This document shows positions 24,165 to 36,011 of a DNA stretch of 64,000 bases, piece after piece. The position numbers and the translations under genes are program-made. The first letter of the stretch is position 1, and every line of letters begins with the position of its first letter. This stretch comes from Jacaranda mimosifolia. Its lineage: Eukaryota; Streptophyta; Magnoliopsida; Lamiales; Bignoniaceae. The DNA is taken from positions 40,517,404-40,581,403 of the forward strand of contig CM032122.1 of the NCBI GenBank assembly GCA_018894105.1, given 5' to 3'. A model generated the notes under the pieces. That model was not told the DNA's origin. It saw only the letters and a program-made list of their open reading frames with translations, and made no database searches.

Positions 24165-25577
24165 AATTAATAATATATATAATATCTTTCAACTTAATTA
24201 TACTTTGCCTTATGTTAATTAGCGTCTCTATACATTATGCGTTGTTATTTCCCAATAGATCAATTGGATTATTAGTTGAGCTGTACTCTTATCTTAAGGC
24301 GTACATATATATATATATGTATATGTATGTGTGTGTGTGTGTGTGTGTTTTCCATTTACATTTAGTGTACGTAGAGATCAAAATACATATATAACGTGTC
24401 AACTTGACTTATAATAAAAATTCAAGAGGGTTGACTTCTTCCAATACCACCCCCACTTTCCATCCAATGTTCAAATTGATATCAAAGACTTTAAGGTAAC
24501 AAATAATTGTGGGCGTTCATTTGATTTGTTGACATATATAGGAGCTATTGAACCCTAATCTTTTATTTGCTATATATATGTGGATGCGCGTGTGAAAGTG
24601 AGACATTTAAAATGTTCCAATCTTGACTCTTTGTATAATTAGTTTCAATTTTTCTTCCTCTTTTCTCTTTTTGTCCATTAAATATATTTTCTACGTTATC
24701 TTCATTCATTATTTTTAATTAAAAATAAAACGTATCATGCAATTTGATAAAATTTTAACGCTGATTTTGATCAACTTTTATTTTAAATTTAGTCATTAGT
24801 CAAAATTACATGAAGAATTCACTTTTTTCCATGAGACGATTTTTTGGAATACTCTTGAAAGAAATAATATTGTCCAAGTATGAATTTAAAACTGATTGTG
24901 TTTCGTTTGCATCATCGATCAAAAATGAACTATTCATTTCTTCATTTTGACTAAACCTTTTACAAATTAAATTTTCACAATTATTAGTACTAGAAAATAA
25001 AAAGGATTTGTTGTGTGTGTGTGTGTGCGCCCCTTAATCCTCAAATTGGCGCAAAAGACACGTAAATGTAGGAGTTGTCGAATGTCGACCCTTAATCTTT
25101 TGTAAATAGCCATGATAATGACACATTTTAAGGTTTCAACATTCATCATTATCTATTAATTTATATTGTCTGTCCCTTAATTCTCTTCCTTGTTCATTTT
25201 TTATCCATCAAACTTATCTTTTATGTCATCCTTTATAACAGAAATTCAAAATTATTACTCTTTTTTTTTTTTTTTTTATGAAATTTCCACATTCATTCCT
25301 ATCAATTTTTCTTCAAATTAATTATCAGTCAAAAATACGTTCAGAATTCATTCTTTGCAAAATAATTTTTTTAATACCTCTTCAAAGAAATAATATTTCT
25401 AAAATTATGAAATTGATTGTATTTCATTTGCATGATCACAAAGGCACAATTCTTTTTTTCTTTTTTTCTTTTACCCATTCTGATACAATCTATACTTTAA
25501 CGTTAATTAATTTGTCCTGAAATTTAATCAACAGATTTTAAATTAGATTAATAAAGAAATATGACTGCAACAGTGAA

Positions 25578-25614
<37 letters not shown>

Positions 25615-27311
25615 TACAAATTAAATTTAAAAGTATTTTGTATGATATAAAAAAAAATTCATAGATTTTTGTTTTTTCAACTCAGAAATTTTAATTGCAT
25701 TAATAGACATTCTAAGGAATTTCTTATCATTTTTTTAGATTTCTAATGTAAAATTACACATTAAAGTTTAATATGTATTTAATTCTGCACAACTTATGAT
25801 ATATTTACTTCGAGATAAAATTTATATTTAGTATATATTCTTTGTAATTTGGAATCCTATTTTGCTAGCTAATTAGATTCATTGAAGATCAATTTATTTA
25901 ACAAAGTTAACTATTGAATAAAGTTTGAAATTAAACTAATTGATATTTGATTGTAAAGAGGGCACAAAGCTAAATATTTTTGTAATAGAATGGTAACGTG
26001 AATTTTTTGATATTAAACTTATGAAGTTGCTAAAATCATGTTGTTAACAGTAAGTCAATTTTATTGAGTGAACCAAATCAATCTTGAGATTCATGTAATT
26101 TGATTTGTTTATAAATATAATATTAAAACATTATATTATCCTATATAAGCATATTAAATGAGAAAATTGGTAAAGGTTTCTAGAATTTAGCTAGAAAGAA
26201 TCCACAATTCCATACTATATTAATTCATCGGTCAAAGACGTGCGTGTCCCCCTTTTCTTTGCACGACTAGTTATTTTTCCATCGATCCTTCATTGCAACA
26301 AAGTAAAACTATTTTAAAACAAATTACGCAACATCTTGCCTTCTCCAACCATACAAATACACACTTTACCCCTTTAATTAAGTAAATATATAATATATTT
26401 TTAATATTACTTCTTCTTTCGATATATTTTAGAAAATAACAAAACTCAAAATTTTAATGTAACTTGAACTTAATACTCTAAAACAAGTAATTTAAACTAG
26501 ATTAACTATATAGTATATTAATATTTTGTACGAAACAAATATTTTTAAGATATGCAACTACTAACAAAATACCGTAGGATATCTATCAATCGATTCTTTT
26601 ACAAACTCAATAAAATAGTCTCATAATTTTAAGAAAAGATTCGCCTCATGACGAGTGACCTCTAATGTGATCGTTTAACAAAAATATAGATCTTGACAAG
26701 TCACAACCATGTATATAGACTAACGCCTAATCAATGTTGAAAAACTTTAAAAAAAATTGATCATCTATCCATATTTTCATTCAAAGTTAAATTTCTTTTT
26801 TCAATGACATTTTAATATGATTTGATGGTTTAATTTACACTTGCCTTGTATTTGTAAGTTACTTAATATTATTTTAATAATTAAAATAGAATAAGATAAT
26901 TAAAATAATTGTTTTAAATTAAATATGAATTTCATCACGTTTGCCAATTTATAGTTTTCTTTTTAAAAATCAATTATTGTATTACTATATTTTAAAATTT
27001 ATATTTTGTAAAAAGTAAAATTAAAGAATAAATCATATTTTTGTAATTTGTCATTAAAAGTATATATTTTGGTAATTTAATGGAAAAATTGCCCTATGCA
27101 TGTGATTTACATTATTGTGGAGTCAGTGGTCTTCTACTGCTACTATCCTTTGAATTCATTCCCATTTTGGAAATCTGCTTACGGTAATCGATATCGTATT
27201 CTTTCTTCCACCTCCTCAATCTCATCCTTGACCTCAAATTTCGTTTTATATAACAGGGATTTTGCTCTGAGTCTCTCACAGAGGAAAATAGTAACAGAGG
27301 ATTTTCCAAGG
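24165..27311. other. AT-rich intergenic region with tandem duplication and microsatellites
   Basis: Contains an (AT)n/(GT)n tract (24305-24348), two diverged copies of a block of about 450 bases (24545-24990 and 25085-25560), and a (GT)10(GA)8 tract (25579-25614). The rest, to the start of the 27312 gene, is very AT-rich. No exon was supported. Confidence 0.55.
24545..25560. repeat. Diverged tandem duplication of about 450 bp
   Basis: The two halves share collinear phrases: CCTTAATCTTTT-like starts, TTGTCCATTAAA/TTATCCATCAAA, CATTCATTATTTTT/CATTCATTCC, TCAGTCAAAAA-like segments, GAATTCA, GAAAGAAATAATATT/CAAAGAAATAATATT, and TTGATTGTATTTCATTTGCAT-like segments. Order and spacing are kept over about 430 bases with many substitutions and small indels, so the duplication is old. 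No coding potential was seen in either copy. Confidence 0.6.
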
Positions 27312-27998
27312 ATGAGGCTCGCCATGGTTGATTGCCGGGGTTTGATCCAGTTTTGCAGAACTTTCCATCATCACATCAACGACAACAATTTCACCAATTC
27401 CAATTCAACCACCTCGTCTGGGGCCAGAACTCGCCGTTTTGCCTCTGATTCACGAAGCCCCTTTTCGGATCAATACTGCGATCGCTTTCCCACGGCTGCC
27501 TTCGATGTCATCATATTCCTAGTGGTGCTCGCTGCCTTGGCCTTTTTGGTTCTTCCCTACTTTAAATTGTTCTTCTGCGATCTTTTGCCCATTATCTACG
27601 GTTTCATTGTTGACCTCATCCTCGATGCGCCGCTGCCTTATTTCATCGGCTTTCTTCTCGCGCTGCTGGGACTCATTTTCGCCATGCTTATCGATACCAG
27701 GCTCAGGAAATGCGGGAATCCTCATTGTAAGGGATTGAGAAGGGCTGTTGACTATGAGATTCAGTTGGAAACGGAGAAATGTGTCAGGTACTCCCCACCA
27801 CCTTCGGATGTTTATCACGATAATTATGGGGCGACACAGCTAGAATTGGGGCAGGATCGGGAAGAGTTGGAGGCCGAATTGAAGAAAATGGCGCCCCTCA
27901 ATGGGAGGACTGTGCTGATATTCCGAGCTCCCTGTGGATGTCCTACTGGTAGATTGGAGGTTTGGGGACCTAAGAAAATTCGTAGAATCAAGAAATAG
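27312..27998 (+). CDS. At5g19025-like small membrane protein ("ribosomal protein L34e superfamily"), 228 aa, single exon
   Basis: Plant-specific protein of unknown function. Visible: a polar Ser/Thr/Asn-rich N-terminus beginning MRLAMVDCRGLIQFCR, two or three hydrophobic segments (about 59-80 and 88-128, such as AFDVIIFLVVLAALAFLVLP and YFIGFLLALLGLIFAML), then a cytosolic-like Cys motif (KCGNPHCKGLRRA), an acidic helix (EELEAELKKMAP) and the conserved tail (VLIFRAPCGCPTGRLEV...GPKK). The paired Cys motifs CxxxxC and CGC could bind metal; this is inference. The start at 27312 was chosen because family members begin MVDCR/MADCR-like close by; ATG 27324 is an alternative. The frame stays open upstream to 27096, but that part shows no conservation I recognise. 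The L34e label in databases does not imply ribosomal function. Confidence 0.85.
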   Translation: MRLAMVDCRGLIQFCRTFHHHINDNNFTNSNSTTSSGARTRRFASDSRSPFSDQYCDRFPTAAFDVIIFLVVLAALAFLVLPYFKLFFCDLLPIIYGFIVDLILDAPLPYFIGFLLALLGLIFAMLIDTRLRKCGNPHCKGLRRAVDYEIQLETEKCVRYSPPPSDVYHDNYGATQLELGQDREELEAELKKMAPLNGRTVLIFRAPCGCPTGRLEVWGPKKIRRIKK

Positions 27999-30900
27999 GC
28001 TTTTTCTACATATATGTTTGTTTAAGAGCAAATATACCTATCATGTTGAGTAGACTATTTTGTTGACTATATACAATAAGGGATGTTTTACTGGGGTTTA
28101 GACTGTTTAGTAATATAAAACGCAGTTCATGTTCTGTGTCAATGGAAAGCTGTTAGTAAATTACTGCCCAACAACTAGCTTCAGTTCGTATGTTTATGGC
28201 TTGAAAAAAGCATTATACATTTTGAGATTAGTGAGGATAGTTGTCTTTGTGGTGCACTGGACTTGTGGTTTCTGTTACCGGATATGGAACTGTTCCTGAA
28301 GTTTTTTTTCCAGATTTAGATGTCTTAAACCCATGGTAGTGTGATGATGAAATCTGTGTATTTGCTTTTGTGAGCGCCTTGGGGTCACCTATCACACCAA
28401 AAACTTCAGAGCTTAATAATCAGATTTTCTTTGCACAATTCATGCAATGCTGCACTTTGAAATGAGACACAACCTGTGTTGGCAAGAATAGGAAGAACAA
28501 AGGTGGAATGCTATTTTCCTGTTAACTGCCAGAAAGGTCAAAGTTTTTGGAATATTAAGCAGGAAAAGGAAACCAAACCTTTCATTTTATCCCCGTTGAA
28601 ATGTTCCATGTTTGCAAAGCAACTTCTACTGAATATTGCATAAACTAGGAGGTGGTTTCTGGTAAATGTGATGCATGTGTCTCTCTTGTTTGGACATCCT
28701 GTGGAGTGAGGCAATTCCTCTCTAATCAGTTCCTGCAGTGAGTATCAATAGGCTGGGGCGACCTGCCCATAATGTTGGATAGTGCTTGCATATCAGAATG
28801 ATTGATTGAAATGATGATTACTTATGTTATTCGTGGGAAGCATCTTACTTGAACTACATATATAAAACTTGAGGGTGAGCCCCTGTACTTTTTCCACTGG
28901 AAACCTGTCAAATACGAGGAAAAATGGATGCTATTATGGAAATTCTTCTCTGTATTGGATAACTATGAAAATTGCTAGCTCAGTTTGCAGCGGCCTGCAT
29001 GGATGCTTGGGCTTGGCTGACTGTTTTCCCATAGAACAACTTATGAGCGAGAGTACATATATATAATCTTAGTCCTACAAAATAGTTCAATGCAATGAAA
29101 ATGTGGTGGAGAAGAAGAGGGAACAAAACTTTCTCATGGAAGCTAATGAGTTGGTGCAGTTTATTTTTTCCCCCAATAGGACAACAAAAGCTTAGAGGTG
29201 CCTAAAGTGATATTTTTTTTATTTAGTCCCACGCTTTTGCGAGATGTATTTAGAACTCACAAGCAACAACACTGTCTGCCTTGATTTTTAGGGGTACTGC
29301 TACAAGAAAATGGGCAGGTTTCTTTATTTCATGCCATCAACACAAAATCCATCATCAACTCGTTTTTCAGGTTTTCATGAACTAAATATTGTCAGAATGT
29401 GTATCAAAGAAGTTCGTCGCAGGTGCAGCTATTTGAGTAATCAAAAACATTTGCCATCACGGAGGTTAAATAGTTTTCTCTTGAGTTTCATGTTATTGCG
29501 CTTGAGATTGATCCTCTCCGGTCTCCACCTTTCAGTTGAATTGCTAGCTGTATGAGTTGATTCACTTTACAATGTACATGATGCACCGCTCTTTACTCTG
29601 TGAATTTAGGAAATGCTGTCTTCTACTTGACTTGTTCATCATTTGCTGGATATGGGATTGCAAGTGCTTTGTGAAGCTCATTCCCTGTTAGTTGATTTGA
29701 AATAGTCTGTAAAGATGAAGACATTCTGGAAATTTGAAATTAGTTTTAGACGGAATATATGTTTTAACATCAAAACTCAAGTGATTATTTTAATAAATTT
29801 CACGACTCATTCTATTCTTTCCTCATCTCCATCCAAAACATTCAAATTGAACTCTTTTTGCATTAGAGCTATATTATTTTCTTCAGAGGTCTGATCTTCA
29901 TGCTCTCCCACAGAACGGAAACACTTCCGTTCTCAAATGATTTTCGTGAATATTGCTTCAAGAAAATGTTTTATATTGGCCAGAGTCGATCAAGCACAAT
30001 TTTTTTTTTTTTAAAAGTATTTTATGCAGTGTGATATTAATCTACTGTGGCTCCACTTGTTCTAACTTCTTCCGATGGCCAGACTGATTTAAGTTCTATG
30101 ATGATGACAATTAAAGTTCCTTATTATGATTTTTGTCATGATTGTATATATTTTATATTAATTTTTTGGATCAAAGCCAAACCATGGCAAGTTCAAAAGC
30201 TTGAGATAATTCATATATACGATTTAAGGTTCGGCTCCATGTCACTGTTATGCACCGTAAGGTTCGTCTCTACTCTTCTCTGCATCTCCATCTTCATTCT
30301 TGTGTGTTTCTGTTATTTTAATGAAGAATTCAGTGCATAATTCAGCCTGAGATGAGCTAATGCCAATTAAATAAATATATTGATCAATTAGTTGAGTGAT
30401 ATTATTTTTATATATATCATCTGTATGAAATTTGAAGGGCCATTTGGTGAATTTATAAATTAAAAAATCGATATATTCAAACACAAAATCAACAATCTAT
30501 TTAATATGTTTCCAACAAACGAACATGGTCTTTATTTTATAACATGAAAAGTATAAAAGTAAATAAATAATTTAGTAAAATAACTTTTCTTTTCTTTTTT
30601 TCCCTCTAAAATTACTTTAATTATGGTATTGTCTCATTCAAAATTATTATTCCTTTATTTTTCTACAAAAATAAAACCCTTTTTTCTTTCTGAAAATATA
30701 TAATATACAAATAAAACTAGTGAAATTCTGATACATGTAGGTGTAATAGTTTTATATACTCAAGCTAATATTTCTTTATAAATATTACTATAGATTGCAC
30801 GTATATATACACAAAAATATTCATGTATATAAAGAGTTGTTATTTTGGACATGGATTGTGTCATATTCTAAAATTCATAAATAATATTATAAATGTTTTT

Positions 30901-31065
30901 AAAAATATATTTTTAGCAAATACCATGTTCTAAAATATTTTTCTAAAACGTAATATTATCATGTCAATATGCATATATAGGTCTGTCTAAACCTTGCACA
31001 TGTGTTCGTGAATCATTATTACACCAAAAAAGTTTAGAAAAAGTTTTTATTGTTTAGATTGAGGG
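27999..31065. other. 3' UTR and intergenic region without recognised genes
   Basis: 27999-29750 is less AT-rich than its surroundings and may include a long 3' UTR or a non-coding transcript, but has only short open frames (28869-29066, 29310-29555) without domains. A perfect 9 bp hairpin lies at 29912-29933. 29750-31065 is AT-rich spacer. Confidence 0.45.
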
Positions 31066-32175
31066 GGGTAATTGGCACTTTGCACCCCAAAAACACATTT
31101 AAAATGCATTTTGTACCATCAAAACACAAAAATGGCAGAATACATCCTGGAATTATATTTTCGTTGACAAGTTGCATCCCAAGTAATTTTTTTGTCAAAG
31201 TAACTTAATTTAAGTAAGGGCAAAAATATCCAAACACATTTTAGGGTTAATCTCCCAATTAAAATTTCAGAATTTACTTCACTTTTCTTTAGAAGAACCG
31301 ACTCATGTAAAAAAAGAACAAAGAGAGTTGTTCACCCTCAAATTTACGTGGTGTTTTCTTTATAATTATTCAATCAACATCTCAAAACTCAAAATATCAT
31401 AAAATTAGCCTTAAATTTCAATTACCATCAGAGCCATCGTGTCGAAATTGAGAAATAATCTTCCTCCTCCTGATTATGGTAAGAAATATTTTTACTTGCA
31501 ATTCTTTTGTTGAAATCATCTTTTGGTAAGAAATAGTGTTCTCTTTGCCATTTTAAAGTACTAATTGAAAAATGAAAATAATAATAATTATTATATTAGC
31601 AATAATTCTTATGTGGACTTCCGAAAATTTGTTTCATGTAGCTTGGCAAGGCAATTTTGAATCATGGGTACAAGACCCTTTACATGTAAGACCTATTGCT
31701 CATTCAATTTGGGATCCTCATTTTGGTCAACCGGCTATTACTCGAGGGGGTGCTCTTGGCCTATACTTGAAATCGAGTTTTTACAAAAAAAGAAAAATAA
31801 AAGTGATTAAATGATGACATGATTTTTTTCAATTTTTTTTTTGGATAAGTTAATAGGATGGTATGAATATGATCGTTCCATTGTTTGCCATTTTTCATTT
31901 TCTTTTTATTTTTTGGGACTTATATGGAAGTTTTGACTGTCTACATAAAATTCTAAAATTGCCTGTAACGATAAAAAAAGTTGTTTGGAAGGCGTTTGTA
32001 CATTTTTGTCTTTGTTTAAATTGAGTTATTTTGACATAAAATTACTTGGGTACAACTTGTCAAAAAATATATATATATATTTTCAAGATATATTTTGCTA
32101 TATTTTTGTATTTTGAGGATGCAAAGTAGTTAATAAATGTGTTTTTTTCACGATGCAAAATGCCAAATACTCGGG
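31066..32175. mobile_element. Long-inverted-repeat element, possibly MULE-type, enclosing plastid DNA
   Basis: About 31068-31240 and about 31990-32172 are inverted copies over roughly 180 bases. Left-arm phrases TTGGCACTTTGCACC, AAAAACACATTTA, CAAAACACAAAAAT, GACAAGTTGCATCCCAAGTAA and AAAAATATCCAAACAC each recur in order on the opposite strand of the right arm. Long terminal inverted repeats around unrelated captured sequence resemble Mutator-like Pack-MULEs, but I could not find a clear 9-11 bp target duplication, so the class is uncertain. The core has a psaB fragment and AT-rich sequence and no transposase. The right arm ends about 195 bp before the glucosidase II beta ATG. Confidence 0.65.
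31596..31761 (+). pseudogene. psaB: psaB fragment of plastid origin (nuclear plastid DNA)
   Basis: The translated segment [19 protein letters not shown] followed by [20 protein letters not shown] and DPHFGQP matches an internal part of PsaB, the P700 apoprotein A2 of photosystem I, nearly residue for residue. The plastid protein has WTSGN and AHAIW at the two differing sites. Nine bases are missing just after GQPA (the plastid sequence encodes VEAF there), then TRGGALG resumes. Only about 55 of some 734 codons are present, with no plastid neighbours on either side, so this is a non-functional nuclear copy. It lies inside the inverted-repeat element at 31066-32175. Confidence 0.9.
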
Positions 32176-32367
32176 TTTATGTCCACTGACACGACGTCGT
32201 CTTGCTGCTCCATCTCCCAAATTCCATTACAATTCAAATCCGATATCATCTCCTCCTGCTCTGCAGCTCTAATTGCACTCGCATTTTTCTTTTGATTGCT
32301 CATAAGTTTTGTTAATTGTTTGCTCCTCATCGAATTGGAATTTCATATTCATATTTTTTCGTGAAAG
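32176..32367 (+). promoter_or_regulatory. Glucosidase II beta promoter-proximal region with ACGT palindrome
   Basis: ACGACGTCGT at 32191-32200 is a perfect 10 bp palindrome containing the GACGTC C-box core, a bZIP-type site, about 170 bp upstream of the ATG. The rest of the interval is an ordinary 5' leader with no long uORF. Confidence 0.4.
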
Positions 32368-35300
32368 ATGAACAACGTTAGACTGCACAACCTCCTGTTG
32401 TTTGGTTGCATTATTGTATTCCTACACGGCATCGCCAGATCATTGGCATCTCTTCCCCCTAAAGACGCACTCTTCGGAGTTTCCCCTGAAGGTGGGCTCT
32501 CTTGATTGCTCTCTCTACGATGCTCCTTATTTTGTGATTTGTTTCGTGTATGTGCGCGAGTGTGTACATAAAATGTTGCATTTAAGGGAAAGTAAGAAAA
32601 AAACTGGATGTGGTGCAGATGAGAATTATTACAAGGGATTGTCATCATCGACTACGATTAAGTGCAAAGATGGATCAAAGAAATTTAACAAGTCCCAGTT
32701 CAATGACGACTTCTGTGACTGCCCTGATGGCTCTGATGAGCCCGGTACTCTTGTCGTCACTTCTATTTCAATATTTCCATCGTCTTTATTTGGCCTCTTT
32801 TTGTTGAATAGTGAAATTGAATTTTATGCTCTTATATTGACCAATGGCACTGAATATTTGGTTCAACTGATTGTCTTGTATAGAAAATTAATTTATGTTA
32901 TAGATTGAATATCCTTAGCGTGTTTGGTGATTTTGGTATTGGGTTGGGTTTTGCAGGAACATCAGCTTGCCCCAATGGGAAATTCTACTGCCAGAATGCT
33001 GGACATTCTCCACTCTTCTTATATTCTTCTAGGGTCAATGATGGTATCTGCGGTAATCACGCTTTACTTCTCACATTTTTGTTTGATCTGATGGTAACCA
33101 TAATTCTGTGAGCTTTCGAACTTTTGGTGACATATGAAAGATTGGTAGTTAGTAGGCTTTGACAAATCTGATGGAAATCGGTTCCACGACTGTTAAGAAA
33201 TGATACATTGCTCATCTTTTTTCTATGGTCATCACAGCATCAAATCATGGTTTTGATGATTCACTTAAAGTCTACGTGCTTAGTCAGAATTTTCTTGTTT
33301 AACTATATGGAAGTCCAGTATATGTAGGTACGTTCCAGCTGTGTCTTGAACTTTGAGGGCAGTTTTTCTGCTTTCCTGTGGCAAGTGCGAACCATTGAAT
33401 TCTCAGGGACAATTAAGGAGGGGAAAAACATTTTATGCACATTCTGATGTAAAATTTTTCAAGTTTTATATATTGGGCACAGGATACTTGGATACTTACA
33501 TGGCTTAGGATCCATGTCTTGCTTGTTATATTGTGATTTGTTAGATGCCTCTGAGGATTAGAGTGTAATTCTGATTTTTTTTAAGAATAAGAAAGACATG
33601 TTATCCAGTCAATTAAATTGGTAGGCGTTGCACACAAAATCTGAATCATTAAAGTATGATGCAGCTGAGACCTAGTCACCCAAAAATGTGAAATGGTAAA
33701 TCGGAATAGACATGCACCGCCTATTCTAATAAATTGTATAACAGATAAATAAAACTTCATATTTACAAGTGGGAGTATGTGTTCTTGCTTGAAGCATGTG
33801 AATTTGGTCTTATTTCTTCCCACAGATGTGTTCAAGAACAAGTTTTTTGGTTGTCCCTTTTATATTACAGTTATTTGCAGTCACCCATAAACAAAGTAGA
33901 ACACTACTGCCTCAGTTCACAATTGATGGAATATGGATACTTGTTGCTTTGACCAGTCCCATTTCTGACAAAGGCTATCATTTGTTTCTCTGGTATTTAT
34001 TTCATCAGACAATATTTTTGTTTGTGGCATTTAATAGTTTATGAGTAATCATTTTTATATGAGAGGAGAGATGTGAGTAAATTGTAATTTGTTATACCAT
34101 TGTTGCTCAAAATTTACGGCATTTGCTAGTCCGTGAACGATGATGTATACTAGATGGAGGTCTACTTAAATTGTATTTTTCTGACCAGTTCTTGCTCAAA
34201 GTTTAATCAACCATCTTGTTTTTCTATTGCTGAAATGCACATACTTTTTCTTGGAGGGTGGGTATGGGTGGGGGGGAAGGGTTCAAGACTTGGTGTTTGC
34301 ACTCATTTTTTTTTTTTTTATGTGATGTGTGGACTTGTGTTGTCCTTAAAATAGCATAAACCTTTTCCCCCCTATCTTTCTACTCTGGTGTTGTTTATTT
34401 TTATCACATCTCCCCACCTTTGGGACTTAAAGTGTGAACTTGTACAACTAGTGCAGATTGCTGTGATGGGAGTGATGAGTATGATGGTAAAACCAAGTGC
34501 CTGAATACATGCTGGGAGGCCGGAAAAGCGGCACGAGAAAAATTGAGGAAAAAGATAGCTACATATCAGGAAGGTGTCATTATACGCAGGCAGGAAATTC
34601 AGCAAGCAAAATTGACCATAGCCAAGGAGGAAGGAGAATTATTGAAGCTAAAAGATGAGGAGAAAGTTCTCAAGGCATTGGTTGAAAAACTCAAGGGTAT
34701 ATTTCTCATCTTTTCTTTAACTGCAATTATTATTGGTATGAAACCATGCTATCCTCCTGAGCCCAAGCCCCACCGCCCCCCACCCAAACCAAAAGTGAAA
34801 AAAAAAAGGAAAAGAAAAGAAAGACAAATGAACAGAACAAAACAAAAACAGAAAAAAAGAAAAGAAGGGAAAAGAAAATAGAGAACACCATGAAAGATAT
34901 ATCATGTGATATGATGCCTCCAACAAAGATCATCCACAATTAGTTGATCTCAAAAGTAGATATAATTATCACCAACGTTGATATTCATTAAAACTCTGTG
35001 ATGTTTTCCTATGAACACAAAATAATCAAGCATTGCTTTTCAAAAGGGGTCAAGATATGCATGATTCATGCTTTGTCGTATTTATTTCCTTCTGCCAGTA
35101 TATGTATGTATTTCCCTGCTGATTTAAGTATGTGTACAGAGCAATAAAAACATTAAGTTGAAAAAGCTCAACAGCTGGGTGAAGCTAGCATGCAAAAGAT
35201 ATCTAGTTTGTCTTCTAAAATGGCAATGAGGAGATTCCATTGCCATCATGCTAACTTCCAGTACATTACAACCCTCTCACTGAACTTTTCATTTTTTTAT

Positions 35301-35979
35301 ATAAAATTTTTATACTCGTTGAAGCATATGGATGAAATTTCTTATCCTCAATTGTGATCAATGAATTTGCATGACTCACTGGTCTGTTATGTGGGATTTT
35401 TGCCATCAGTTGCTTATCAATTGTCTGCTTTTTTCTGCTCTATTTTTATTAAGAGCACAAGGAACAAATTGAAAAGGCTGAGGAAAAAGAAAGGCTGGAG
35501 AAAGAAAAAGAAGAGAAGGAAGCTCAAGAAGCTAAAGAAAAGCAAACCAAAGCTGAAGATATTGAACCTACACAGAATGCTATCCATGATAATATTGGGA
35601 CAGATGATCAACCTCCACAGGTTTAACTAATTTGAGCTTGCCATTGACACATGATGACTTAATTTGTGTTGCACATCATTAGTCTAGATGAATTATAAAT
35701 GTATTGGTTGACTGCCATTAATGTCAAATCCCCAAAAATTTACGTGCATTGCTTTTCAGAAAAAGAAAAAGAATAATTAGAACTGGATTTCATCCTTGAT
35801 TCCGGCCCTCTCAATTAAGATTTAGGTTGCACGTCTTTGCTTGTGTTCCCATGTTGGCTTCAAGGTTGAACATAAGATCAAAGATGTGCTTATGTTCAAA
35901 GGTGTGCCTCTGTGAAGCTAGTCCTTTCACAAGTTTTCAACGGTCAGATTTCAAAATTCAAAAAAAGAAAAAAGGCCCA

Positions 35980-36011
<32 letters not shown>

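Noticed and set aside
27096..27311. Upstream extension of the At5g19025-like frame
   Set aside because: The frame is open, but the family begins near MVDCRGLI and the upstream translation shows no conservation I recognise; it is better read as 5' UTR.
31572..31814. 80-codon open frame containing the psaB match, as a functional gene
   Set aside because: Only about 55 codons of psaB remain, with a 9-base deletion and unrelated ends.
34697..34881. Lys-rich open continuation after glucosidase II beta exon 4
   Set aside because: Intron read-through; the donor at 34697 and exon 5 at 35454 restore the conserved coiled coil in frame.
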